DNA of 64,000 nucleotides from Tetrastigma voinierianum (lineage: Eukaryota; Streptophyta; Magnoliopsida; Vitales; Vitaceae). The notes under the pieces are model-generated. The model searched no databases, had not been told where the DNA came from, and worked only from the letters and a program-made list of their open reading frames with translations. Below are positions 35,506 to 46,479 of this stretch, piece by piece (the first letter of the stretch is position 1; each line of letters begins with the position of its first letter). The stretch is taken from positions 1-64,000 of the forward strand of contig JAEQBH010007412.1 in assembly GCA_016808115.1 (NCBI GenBank), given 5' to 3'. Position numbers and translations under genes: made by a program.

Positions 35506-36760
35506 GGCCGCATACTGTTCAGAACGATAGTTCCTTATAAACATAATCGACACTAATTACTGATGGACAACTGGCGAATACGCTGTGAGCAACGCTAATC
35601 ACCAGATAAGATCCACTGTTTACGTCGACAAGAGGCCTCCTGGGACACAGAATGATGGCGAGCCATCACTTAACGGCGGAAGCACTGGGCCACAATCAAC
35701 ACCGACAAGAAAGAACAGCTTACCGTGATGGCGGCACAATATCCCCGGACACGACCTGTGAAGGCCATAATATCCTCTCCCCGCGAAGATAACTCGCCGC
35801 AATGAAGACTTTTGGTACGGGCATCAAGAATCAATCTGTTGTGAGTATAATCACAATTGCCTCTCGCAGAGGAGGGAACGGCAATACTCCGGGCAGTCGT
35901 GGAGCGGTGGCTAATAACATCATCTTCAACCGTATGAGAGCGCCATGGAATGAGGCTAGAAATCTTCAACAAGAGCTCAGCCGTGTGAAGGAGGTGGTTA
36001 AAGGACCCGCCTGATCATGATTAGACTTCGTGCAAACAAACCGACCCGCCTCATGCAAAATGGCGGTAATGGTATACTCTTCCGTCGACTTAATGCCACA
36101 AGGGAAACATCTGATGGAACATGATCCCTGGCCATCATTTCAATACTCTATAAAAATCGATGGAGTCGCATGGATACCAGACCCCGTACATGCAGGCATT
36201 CGCCATCATTGACTAAAAGGGGCCGCCTTGGCCCGGCTTACTGTAATCCCTTCATCCATCTCGCCGCTAAGAGAATTATCCATCAAGGCCGCCTTCCACT
36301 TCACTCCGGGAGCCAGACGTACTCAAAAGTCGGAGTTACCATCTATCGACCAGCCAAGGTGGCCTCCGCAGAAAGCCTGTCGTCCTATGCGCAAAGATTC
36401 AACGCCGAGCCCCTCAAGATGTAATGCACTGATGAAAAATTCGCCATCACAAGCCAGCTTCACATCACAGTGTTATACGCCAAAGGACCCGATGTTTTCC
36501 ATCTCGGCTGAACCCTCAGCAAGCACGGCCGAGGTATCGCCAAAGCGTAGAAATATATAAACTACGAGGAAGTTCTCATCAAGAAGGAGAACCTTCCAAC
36601 TGCAGAGAAAGGCACACAACACGGTGACTCGAGCCCCGTAAGACAAAGCGACCAAGAGAAATCCCCAGCAGAGACAGCCAGACTTCGACGACTCATCTTA
36701 TCCAGATTCCGGCTACGCATCAGAGAAAGCAAAATATACAAAGCATAAGCCCCACAGCAA
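35506..36760 (+). pseudogene. Retrotransposon gag relic in TR-GAG-like element
   Basis: The only protein relic of this element is a Ty3/gypsy (Tat-like) gag of the retrotrans_gag type (PF03732, by recall). 36215-36300 reads LKGAALARLTVIPSS then SISPLRELSIKAAFHFTPG. After a frame change, 36356-36424 reads AESLSSYAQRFNAEPLKM, and 36540-36600 reads KYINYEEVLIKKENLP. These three blocks are in the order and spacing of a gag core. Upstream (35802-36010) is a 70-residue open stretch of unclear homology. No zinc knuckle, protease or RT follows; instead tandem repeats begin at 37008. The gag itself has stops and frameshifts. Confidence 0.75.
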
Positions 36761-37007
36761 CGAAGCCGCTATTTATAATAAAATCAATATCTTTGTAAAC
36801 TCATTTAACGTCTAAGTTCTCACCAACGCATTAAAGATGTCACACCCTTTTTCTCAAGAAAATCAAGTCGAATGGCGCCTTCACAAGAGCTTCCCGCCTA
36901 GCTTCACATGGAATAGCTCCCGCTAACTATGGCAATGACGAGTCATCTACGGCGGATGTCACTTACCCGAGAAGTCGATAAGTCAGTTACATTGTCAGTA
37001 TTCTACT

Positions 37008-37555
37008 GAACGCCACCAAGCCATAAAGGCCAGAGCCACGCCGCTTCACCTCGACGCAGCTTCATCTACTTCCTGGACAGTCACGCTTACCCAAGCGAGT
37101 CACAGATCACCCTGCTTACATCGCTATTCACGTGAACGCCACCAAGGCCAATAAAGGCCGGGAGCCACGCCGCTTCACTCACGAGCCGGTTTACTCGACA
37201 GTCGCCACCCGAGGAGTCGATCGGCCAGCCACATTATTATCGGTCGAACGCCACCAGCGCTACAAGGCTGCACGCCGCTTCACCACAGTTCATTCACTGA
37301 CAAATCACGCTACCCGAGAGCCATCGCCAGTTACATTGCCATTCTGGCCGGGAACGCCACCGCGCCACAGCGTTGCCGTGAGCCACGCCCGCCTCACCTG
37401 AGACGAGCCTGCCTACTCCTGATAGGTCACGCCACCCAAGGAGCTCCACCGCCAGTCGAACGCCACCCAGGCCACACAACGCCAAGAGCCGCAACTCACT
37501 TCGACGACCATCTACTCCTCGGATCTCAGTCACGCCACCGGCGAGTTGTGCACCA
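37008..37555 (+). repeat. Tandem repeat block 1, ~106-126-bp units
   Basis: Five units start with GAACGCCACC at 37008, 37134, 37246, 37352 and 37458, spaced 126, 112, 106 and 106 bp. Each continues through a GAGCCACGCCGCTTCAC-like segment, a TTTACTCGACAGTCACGC-like segment and a CCGAGGAGTCGA-like segment. Much GC-richer than flanking DNA. Lies in the internal region of the TR-GAG-like element, after gag. Confidence 0.9.
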
Positions 37556-37585
37556 ACACGCTACATCGCCACTCGCCTCAACTGC

Positions 37586-38335
37586 TCACTCCGACGAGCC
37601 TTCCCACGGGCCTACATGGACGAGCCCCACTCAACACCGCATCGAGGAGCCTCCCACCGGCCAACATGGACGAGCTCCTACCAACGCCACTGATGAGCTT
37701 TTCCCTCAATTCACATGGACGAGCTCTACTCAACTATTCACGCTGACGAGCTCTTCCCTCAGTTCACATGGACGAGCTCCCACTCTACTATTCAATCTAA
37801 CGAGCTCTTCCTATCACCAATACGGACGAAAGCTCTACTCAACTCCGTTTCACTCCGACGAGCTCTTCCTCAATTCACATGGATGAGTTTCACTCAACTA
37901 TTCACGCCTCGACGAAGCCTTCCAATCACCAAGAGGACGAGCTCTACTCAATCGTTCACCGACGAGCCTCTTCCTCGCTCATACACGAGCTCCCATCACT
38001 ATTCAATCTAACGAGCTCTTCCTATCAGTCAACATGGACGAGCTCTTCCCTCAATTCACATGGACGAGCTCTACTTAACTATTCACTCTAACGAGCTCTT
38101 CCCCGCCACACGAGCTCCGCTACCCACCTCTCGACGAACTCTTCCTCACTCCACGGACGAGCTCTAATTAACCTCGTACCACACCGACGAGCTCTTCCCA
38201 AAGATTTCGTACGGATCGAGCTCCCCAACCATTCACTCTGACGAGCTCTTCCCTCAGTTACATGGACGAGCTCCTGCCAATAATTTGCTCTGACGAACTC
38301 TTCCCTCAGTTCACACAGACGAGTCCTCCCATTTA
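37586..38335 (+). repeat. Tandem repeat block 2, 26/27-bp alternating monomers
   Basis: Roughly 25-30 short monomers beginning GACGAGCTC. Two types alternate over much of the block: one continues TTCCCTCAATTCACATG, the other TACTCAACTATTCAC. This gives a dimeric period of about 52-53 bp. The start of the block (37590-37680) has GC-richer variants. Open frames through the block are an effect of the repeat and not genes. Confidence 0.9.
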
Positions 38336-38379
38336 GCTCGCATGACGATGTCACCCAATGATCGTTACCTAATTCTTCT

Positions 38380-39430
38380 CAAATGCAAAATCGTAGTCGC
38401 GGCACTTTAAGGAGTCAATTCAAATTATGCAAATCGGGACGATGGACGCTCAAATTTGACGTAATTTACGTAAATGGAAGCACGCAAATTAAGGAGCTTC
38501 AATCCAACTTCACAGAATCATACGCTGACGCCATTTCTAAATGGATCGACTCGCCTAAAATCGGGTCGCGGTAAATTCTAAGGAGTCAACTAACTCATGA
38601 AGTCAGACGACTGACGTCAAAGAAATAAATGACCGAGCTCGGCTGGCACAGCTTATGCTCTATGAATCGACTACTTATATGTCACCGGGATGGAGATCGC
38701 CCACTCGCTTGACACTTCACCCAAAATCCAGGTCGTACCATGGGATCAATTCCTACCATACAAGTCACCGGGATGGAGATCAAACATCCCGCTTTGACGA
38801 CTTCAGCCAAAATCAGTCAGGTGCTCTGGCTGATCAATTCAACTCATACAAGTCAGTCGATGGAGACCAGCAACCGCCACAACCTCGCCCAAAATCAGTC
38901 GTGGAAACTTAAGGGATCAATTCACCATACGTCACGATGGAGACGCGAATCACTTTGATCACCTCAACAAAATCAGTCTTACAACCTATGAACGACCAAC
39001 CCGCGTAAGTCGCACGACGGACGTTAGCGTACCAAATCAACGACGTAGTCATGCATACAAAGCATACCAAGGAATCAATTCGAACTCATGCAAGTCGACG
39101 ACGGACGCCAAGAAATTTCAAATTGACGAGCTCAACCATTCTACACGTCACGCACCTACAGGATCGTCACCACAAATCACCGACGAGTCTACGCGTTTCG
39201 CCATCGACAGTCAATCATCATACAAAGCACAAATTGTGAATCAGCCTAATTCAGCAATCAGCCGACTGAGCTCAACAAATACACGACGAGTCCCACAACT
39301 CATTTTGACGACCACCATCAGACTTCAAAGCACGCAGACGCAAAGCCCGTTCGGGCCGTAGAATAGGCCCACGAAGCCTCAACTACCGACCAAAGGAGTC
39401 AACTCTACGATATCCAACTCTGACGCTCAA
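38380..39430 (+). repeat. Tandem repeat block 3, degenerate ~80-100-bp units
   Basis: Recurring words are CCAAAATCAGTC (about 38710, 38810, 38889, 38968), GGATCAATTC and AAGGAGTCAA, ACTCATACAAGTC and CGATGGAGA. Spacing of the first word is about 101, 79 and 79 bp. Units are more diverged than in blocks 1 and 2, and regularity fades after about 39060. It ends before the 3' LTR. Confidence 0.7.
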
Positions 39431-39579
39431 ATTAGGCCATGCAAAACAATGGAGCCAATCTTAGCTCGGCACAACTGCGCGACAGCCCCAACTTTAACCA
39501 CCCCGAGTCGACACGTGGGAACACACCCGATACAAGAACTAAACAACCCGCCCACGCACACCGCGCACAGTGGCCGGGG

Positions 39580-40446
39580 CAAATCTGATAGGTTTGAAAA
39601 TAGGCGCTCGCGATGCTCCTAAAGAAGAGAGGCCGTCCAACACCCAAGCTTCTGTCGCCAAAACGAAAAGCTTTCTCTCTCTTCCAAACACTCACCCAGT
39701 GGCCATAGATATGGATAATCGGAAGGCCCACATCCCGCAAATCGATCACTCCTCATTAATAAGGAAAGTAGATACTTCAACTGCTATCTTCGCAAATCGG
39801 GACAATTCGCTAATAAGAAGTGGATAATTCTCAATAACTCGCTTATCCCCAAATCAAATCAAATTTTATCAATAAGGAAAGTAAGATATTCCCAATTACT
39901 ACCCTTAATTATTCTTTATTAATTAGTTTTACACAAGGTTATAATCTCCTATCCAATGAGAGAAATATTATATCATCCTCCAACTAGAAACATATTATTC
40001 TAAATGGTCATCCAATTAGGAAACATACTATTCAAGTCATCATCCAATTGTGAACATACTCATTCAAGATCATAATCCACCAGAAAGTTGTCATGATCAT
40101 CCACTATAAATACAACGCCACCCATCGGTGAAAGAGACGCATTCTCACACACACAAACATACACCAATTCTGATACGCAGACTTAGACGTCGATACTAAG
40201 TGATCTTAAGCTCGTTTCTTAGAAGGAAATCACTTAGAGACGTGAGCTGCCATTTGCTAAGCCCCACACCCCATTCCTCTTCTTGTTTTTACAAAGCACA
40301 AGATCCGTAGCCTGCCGTTAAGCAACCACAGCTTCCTACCCTGTGCCGTACGATCCAAAAGCTCGTGATCCTGGGGCCAACAAGAATCCTGTCCACAATA
40401 ATCTCTACACGCTCCAAATTCAGTCTTGCTGAAAAAAGCATCATCA
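39580..40446 (+). mobile_element. 3' LTR of TR-GAG-like element
   Basis: Partner of 34665-35505, ending GCTGAAAAAAGCATCATC at 40429-40446 and carrying the TATA box at 40104-40112. It differs from the 5' LTR by many indels, so the insertion is old. No clean target-site duplication was identified. The whole element is about 5.8 kb. Confidence 0.75.
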
Positions 40447-41929
40447 TTATTCTCTTTATTTTTTAAATAAAATGCTTTAAAACAATAAATGAAACATTCT
40501 AAAATTCTGTATTTTCTATTTTTACAAAAACTGTTTCTAAAAACAATTATAAATTACAAAAGAAACAAACAAACCCTGAAAATTATGTTTTCATTATAAA
40601 AACTGTTTCAAAAAAATTATAAAAAACAAGAAAAAAAACATACCCTAAATTCCAACTTATTTTATGCTTTATTTTATCTTATCTTTTTTTTAATGTACAT
40701 TTATCTTCTTTTTTATTTAAACATTTATCTTTCTTCATCACATGGGAAAGACTTAAAGTACACATTTGTCTCAAATTTGAGGAAAATACAAAAAAGGGAA
40801 AGATAAAATACAAGAAAGAAAAAATATTGAGTCATGGAAAATGGTGGGGGTGGTGGGCATTGATGATGCTTGAGCTACTTGTACAGTTGTACTCTCTTTA
40901 CTGAGGTCCATGTGCATGTTTAATAGCTTTGGAGACAGCTAAATGTACACATTTATAATTATTTTCATCAAAATAAAATATGATTTTTAAGATCATGCTG
41001 GATCTTGGTTTCAAAAAATTTACAAAGAATGCAAGAGAAAGAAAAATATAAACATAAAAGAAAAAGAAAAATAAAGTTCAAATTGATAAGTTTTTTTTTA
41101 TACTTTAAACATATTTTATTTATTTTAACTCATCAAAATAAAAATTATATAATTTTAAAATTATAAAATTTTTGAATTTAAAAAATTGAATTTTTAGTAA
41201 CAAATCAAATATGAAAAATTATATATTTTTAACTATTTTTCGCTAATAAGTCATAACTCGCTTTAGTTTAAAGTCCCAGTCGACATAAAAAGGCTCTCGA
41301 GAACATATTAATACAATATTATATTTTTCATTAAACATAAGGTGTTATGAACTTGTGCCTGGCGCACACATAAAGCCCACCCTGCTCATACCACACCCGC
41401 ACTAACTCCTGCTCGTTCTGACGAATCAGAAGCGAGACTGCAAAGCTCTACCATATACCACTCACGCTCGGTTTGAACTCAGACCTCTCGTTAAGATAAG
41501 GAGACCACAACATTATTAATTTCAAGTTAATAATTATAAAAACAATCTTTTTCTTCATTCATATTTCTTCAGCATCTGTTAAATAAAACTACAAAGGGTA
41601 TCAAATATTTGGAGGTCTATTTGTAATTATTTTAAATTAATTCTCTATTCTCCAAAATAAAGAAATAAAAATAGTACCTATTTTGATTAGCTCTGATCAA
41701 GAAACCTTAGCCGCCCTAGAAGCTCCCTTCTGCTATAGCTGAGATTGAATATACTCTCATGCAAAGTCAGACGAAGAAGAAGACCTTCTTCACCAAAGTA
41801 ACAAAAGATCAAGGAGAAAGGACCGCTCTTCATCCGGACGGAACAAGTCCATTTCTTCCGACAAACTAATGGGATCAGCAGCTAATAATGCTGAGAAGGA
41901 TACAAATGACTAGGTCTCGATGACTAAGA
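40447..41929. other. AT-rich intergenic sequence
   Basis: Mostly A/T runs to 41340. 41340-41520 is a less AT-rich stretch (CTGGCGCACACATAAAGCCCAC...) that may be an old element piece but matches nothing else in the window. 41690-41930 may be the 5' part of the LINE relic that follows. No gene is supported. Confidence 0.3.
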
Positions 41930-42870
41930 TGATGGATCGAGGAAGATATGACCCTCAGGCTCGGCTACGCTTTTAAATATAGAGAAAGGTGGAATCGTAA
42001 AGCCATGGAGACAAACGCTAATTAAAACTTCGAAGGTCTATATGTTACAAAATCTTGTTTAAGAAAATTACATCATTATAAATTGCAAAGAATGAACCTA
42101 TAGCGATAGATAATGTGTCTTTCCTAGCAAAGTTTGTCAGAATTTGAGAACATGATTTTGCAAAATACACTAGACCATGGATGAAATTCAATCACTACCT
42201 CATTGTCCGATCATGGAAACCTAACTTCAAGCCTGAGCAGAACTACCTAGAAAACCTTCTTCTCTACCCATAGAGTATTATGACAAGAGCTTTCTCATGA
42301 AAGCTGTAGAGAAGATCCAGAAACTCACAACCTGATTTGGGCCTCATTCTGTCTCATAAACATGTTTTCCGTATGTGGGTGGAAATTGATTTGAAAAAGC
42401 TATTAATATCTAAGTTTCAACTCAGGCGCGTAAGGAAAATTGAATAATGGTTGTTGAATACTTAGTGTATTTTAGTCGTAAGGTGTTCAATCACTGCAAG
42501 GATGAATTCCCTTCGAGCATGCACGGCAACCATCGGGAACCGTGTATGAATCAAGGCCAACGACGGAGCATACACCTAGTACGATCAAGTAAAGGTCCTG
42601 AAAAGAATAAGACTTCAATCAATCCAAAAGTTATCAAAACTATGAGCCATGCTAGCATCGGTATTCTCTATCACAGCAATAACTACGGGAAGATGTGAGA
42701 GAAGTATGAGAAAGGCAAGAGGGCGGACATCAAGGCAACCTATGGAAAATCAAAATTCAAATGGAAGGGCATCCACTTGATGCTATTAGGCCGAAAATTG
42801 CGAAGAGGTCTCACAAGACCTCGAATGAGAAAGAGGCCGCAAAATCTTCTATAAGTGAGGACATCACCAA
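41930..42870 (+). pseudogene. LINE ORF1 relic (DUF4283/zinc-knuckle type)
   Basis: Plant LINE ORF1 proteins bind element RNA and carry a DUF4283 domain followed by a zinc knuckle (recalled). Three frames together show HDFAKYTRPWMKFNHYLIVR and SWKPNFKPE (42147-42240), then LPIEYYDKSFLMKAVEKI (about 42262-42316), and RMWVEIDLKKLLISKFQLRR (42370-42432). A cysteine-poor knuckle relic, VYFSRKVFNHCKDEFP, is at 42465-42515, where expected cysteines are Tyr, Arg and Phe. Basic sequence follows. Several stops and frame changes make it non-functional. No endonuclease/RT ORF2 follows, so the relic is 3' truncated. Confidence 0.8.
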
Positions 42871-43317
42871 GATATCAAAGTAAACAAGAAATAATAGTGT
42901 AGCGGAAAATGCCTAATGTTCATGCGTGATGATGGGACCACACAATATCTTGACCATATTAAGAAAACACTCATGCATAACATGACTAACGGAGGGAAGA
43001 CGAGCGGACAATGTAACAAATGTGTAAGAGGGAAAACGAGGGCCAAACTTTCAAGCCAATGAGGGTAGCAGTTGAGACGGAACACTGGGTTGTTATGGGT
43101 AATACAAAGACTCAAGAGATACAAAGAGAAAATGTGAATCATTCCCTAGAATTCCAGAACTTGCACAAAGTAGTCAAATGGGAATCGTAATCTATTCGGT
43201 TCATCAAGATTCGTTGCAAACTACCCTAGTAAATACTTCAGCACCCTGGCCTCTCGATAGCTCCCTGAATCAAAGCTGAATCAATTGAAATAATGCAGGA
43301 ATTAATTATTGAAGAAA

Positions 43318-43690
43318 AGTGTTAGATTTCCTTAGGAAGGAATGAAATAACATGGTACGGAATTTAATATATCAATAGTACTTCGCAACTGTAATGTTGG
43401 AATTCGTCGGGCAACATTAGATTTCATCAGAAAAACAATATCAGGTTAGAAAATTGATAAAAACTCAATAGAACTCTGAATCTCGTAATATCGAATTGCT
43501 AGAGAAAATATTGGATTTCACTATGAATGAATGAAATAACACTGTTGGAAATTTTCCAGAAACTTGGCAAACACTAGGAATTAGAATGCTAAAATTGCTA
43601 AAAACTTGTTGAAAAGTTAGGATTTGCTGGAGTATATTAACATTAAGTTGATTGATTTGTTGGGTTGATTGATTGATCAAGTTGATCGAC
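43318..43690 (+). repeat. Two diverged ~185-bp direct repeats
   Basis: AAAAGTGTTAGATTTC then GGAATGAAATAACA at about 43315-43352 recurs as AAAATATTGGATTTC then GAATGAAATAACA at about 43504-43541. The following sequences also share AATTTTGGAA-like and AACTCAATAGAA-like words. No function seen. Confidence 0.5.
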
Positions 43691-43699
43691 ATTGATTTT

Positions 43700-45141
43700 C
43701 TCGTTGTCGTTGATCGGATGTCTTTCTCACTCCTTTATGCACGTAGAAGAATCACGCCCAAGTCTCTGTGACATTTCTCCACTCTCTCTACTTTTTAAGG
43801 TAATTGCCCATGTCTTTCATTAAGGAAGCTTGTTCCTCAAAAACTCCTTACGTCTTCATTCTGGAGTCTTGATCCTCAATAATTCCTTCCCATCGCCTCC
43901 ATCATGTGTACTCGTTCTCAAGAATATTCCACATTAGCTCATAACTGCCCACTTCTTTGCCATCTGTGATAATGCTTCATTTGACTTCCAAAAAAATTTA
44001 AAATTTTCATAAATACCCTGTCGAATTCCTTTTTTACGGGTTTGCATAAATGGATATGAGCCTTTATTTTGCACTTTTATTCATGGCCAGTTTAGGCTCG
44101 ACTCATTACTCGGATCAGCAAAATTAATTGGGTGCAACAATCGCCCCCTCGATAAATTGTAGCCCGTACATATTGTATGTATTAAAGCTCCAAAATATTC
44201 TTGTAGCTGCTTCAACCATGAGACCTAAAATAGCAAGCTTGAGGCCATGATGTAGAGTTCCAATGGCAAGAACAAATAAGTCGATCGAATAAAGAAGTAA
44301 TTATCGATTCCCAAGAAAAATTCCCATCACCAAGTTTAACATCTAACTTTTGTTATTTCTTCACCAAAGGATATTGTTCTTTCCAAAGAATAATCATTCG
44401 ACTTCTCCTCCGCTAAATCGATTTCCTTTCTTTCCTTCCTAAAAAGAATTTATTTTCTCTTTCTAAAACAAATCCCACTTGTTTGGAGAAAGGAGACTTT
44501 TTTACTTTACCTTTTTTTAATCTTCTTCTTTCTCTATCCAAGCTTATTCATCGAAGTTGCTGCCTTTGTCACTGTTGCCAACAACACCGCTAAGAATAAT
44601 GCTACCAACACCGATACCTCAAAGTCGCTTATACCAAATACGCTTCACGTTGAAGCCGCCGCCATTGTTCCTCATCACGGAGATCGCTTACGCCGACCGC
44701 TGCCGTCAAGGCATTGAGGCTGACAATATTGAAGCCGCAGCCATCGCTATTCGCACCATTGATGGAGAAAATCATCGTAAACCGGACGCCAGAGAATTTG
44801 TAGTCGCTGACGCCGCTATCGATCACCAAAGCCGCCACTGAAGCACCGCGCCACCGCTGAGGGCAATGTTGTTTTTCAGTTGGTTGTTTCTACTAATGAC
44901 ACACCGTCAGCAGAAGAAGACAACGCCAATACTGCTTCACTTTATCAACTAAGAAGTGCTACGTATCAAAACTTTTCTGATTTCCTTGAATGATGAATTT
45001 CTTGATTGGGTTTCTCCATAAAGAAATCACTTTGGATACAATTTTCAAGCTTTCTTTGATGCCCAAAAATTGAAACTTTTTCTTGATGTTGTTCGAAAGT
45101 TTTCCTGAGTGTAGATTTTTTTGAAGAATCATCTTAAATGC
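43700..45141. other. LTR-like/UTR-like sequence with a GC-rich CGCCGC block
   Basis: 43740-44160 contains CATAAATACCC and GGGTGCAACAATCGCCCCC sequences that look like LTR or leader of an old element; no partner found. 44540-44870 is GC-richer, with GAAGCCGC, ACGCCGC and GCCGCC words, and open on both strands (44557-44841 +, 44629-44838 -). I recognise no protein in either. It lies on the 3' side of the minus-strand segment that includes the dimeric array. Confidence 0.3.
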
Positions 45142-46409
45142 ATTCTTGAAAAATTATTTGAATCTTTTGGCTTGTTTTTAACGTTTCCTGAGATGTAGAA
45201 TTTGAACATAATCATGAGTACACCCTTCGAACAAATTCTTTGAAGCTATTCGGCTTGTTTCGAAAACTTTCTTAGGTGCAGACTCTTAATAGAGTTGTGA
45301 ATACACCTTCGAAAAAATTCTTTAAAGTCGTTTGGCTGTTTCTAACATTTTTTCAGGTGTATAGTATGAAAATAATCATAAGATTAATCTTTTTTAGAAA
45401 ATTTCTAAAGTTGTTCAACTTGTTTCAAAAATATTTTGAGGTGTTTCGAACACAAAATATTTTGAATAGAGTAATTAATAAACCTTTGAAAAGATTCGTT
45501 GAAGTCATTTGGTTGTTTCGAACACTTTGGGGTGTATATTTTGAACACAATCATGAGTACAACATTAGAAAAAAAATTCTCTGAAGCTTTTCAGCTTATT
45601 TCGATAATCTTCTTAGGTATAGATTCTGAAAAGAGTCGAGAATACTCATTTGAAATTTTTTTTTGAAACCGTTTGGATATTTCAAACCCTTTTTAGGATG
45701 TATATTTTGGAAAACAATCATGAATACACTTTAAAAAATCTTTGAAGTTTTTCATTGGTTAAAATTTCTGGGGATGCGACTTTAAAAAGAGTCAAGAATA
45801 CACCTTAAAAAAACTTTGAAGTTATTCGCTGTTCAACCCTTTTAGGTGTATATTTTGAAAAACAATCACGAATACACTTTAGAAAAATTTCCTTGAAGTT
45901 TTTTGGCTTGTTTTGAAATTTTCCTTAGGGTGCAGACTCTGAAAATGTCGAGAATACACATTCGAAAAAATTCTTTGAAATCGGGTTTATCGCCAGCCTT
46001 TTTCCTCGGTGTATATTTTGAAAATAATCATGAGTACACCCTTCGAAAAATTCCTTGAAGATTTTTGGCTTGTTTCGAAAATTTTCTTAGGTGTAGACTC
46101 TGAAAAGGGTCAAGAATACACCTTCGAAAAAATTCTTTGAAGCTGTTCGACTGTTTCAAACTCTTTCTAGGGTGTATAATTTGAAAAACAATCTTGAATA
46201 CACCTTTGAAAATTTTCCTTGAAGCTTTTGGCTGCTTCAAAATTTCCTTAAAGCGCACTTTGAAAAGAGTCAAGAATACACATTTGAAAAAAATTCTTTG
46301 AAGCCATTTGGAAAAATTTTCTTCGGTGTTTCGATCCTTTTCCAAGGTGTATATTTTGAAAATAATCATGAGTACATCCTTAGAAAAAAATTTCTTGAGT
46401 ACCTATAGA
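45142..46409 (-). repeat. Dimeric tandem array: ~80-bp A and B monomers alternating (~160-bp unit)
   Basis: Two related monomers alternate. A has the form GAATACACCTTCGAAAA...TTTGAAGCCGTTTGGCTG...GGTGTATATTTTGAAAACAATCAT. B has GAGTACACCCTTCGAAAA...CTTGAAGCTTTTGGCTTG...TTAGGTGTAGACTCTGAAAAGAGTCAA. B starts at about 45216, 45380, 45555, 45721, 45869, 46031, 46195 and 46369; A at about 45299, 45477, 45640, 45795, 45951, 46113 and 46273. B units resemble other B units more than their A neighbours, the mark of a higher-order repeat. The minus-strand open frame at 46369-46028 results from the array. Confidence 0.9.
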
Positions 46410-46479
46410 ATGATTTTCAACAACATCGGGTTAAATGACCTAAAATTGAGCTTTTTTCTTTACTGATCAGAATGCTGCA

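Noticed and set aside
37548..38011. Ser/Leu/Thr-rich open frames of about 100 residues on +
   Set aside because: They are readings of the GACGAGCTC tandem repeat without stop codons, not proteins with homology.
37586..38335. Short regular repeats with variable-looking intervals, superficially like a CRISPR array
   Set aside because: The intervals are themselves repeats of a second monomer type, there are no unique spacers, and the setting is inside a plant LTR element.
41340..41520. Less AT-rich stretch considered as a tRNA or SINE
   Set aside because: No cloverleaf, no B-box sequence or poly-A tail could be read; left unassigned.
44557..44841. 94-residue frame on + and 69-residue frame on - in a GC-rich block
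   Set aside because: Opposite-strand overlap and no recognisable family; kept only as an unassigned block.
46028..46369. 113-residue open frame on -
   Set aside because: It is a by-product of the dimeric tandem array; its 'protein' repeats with the monomers.
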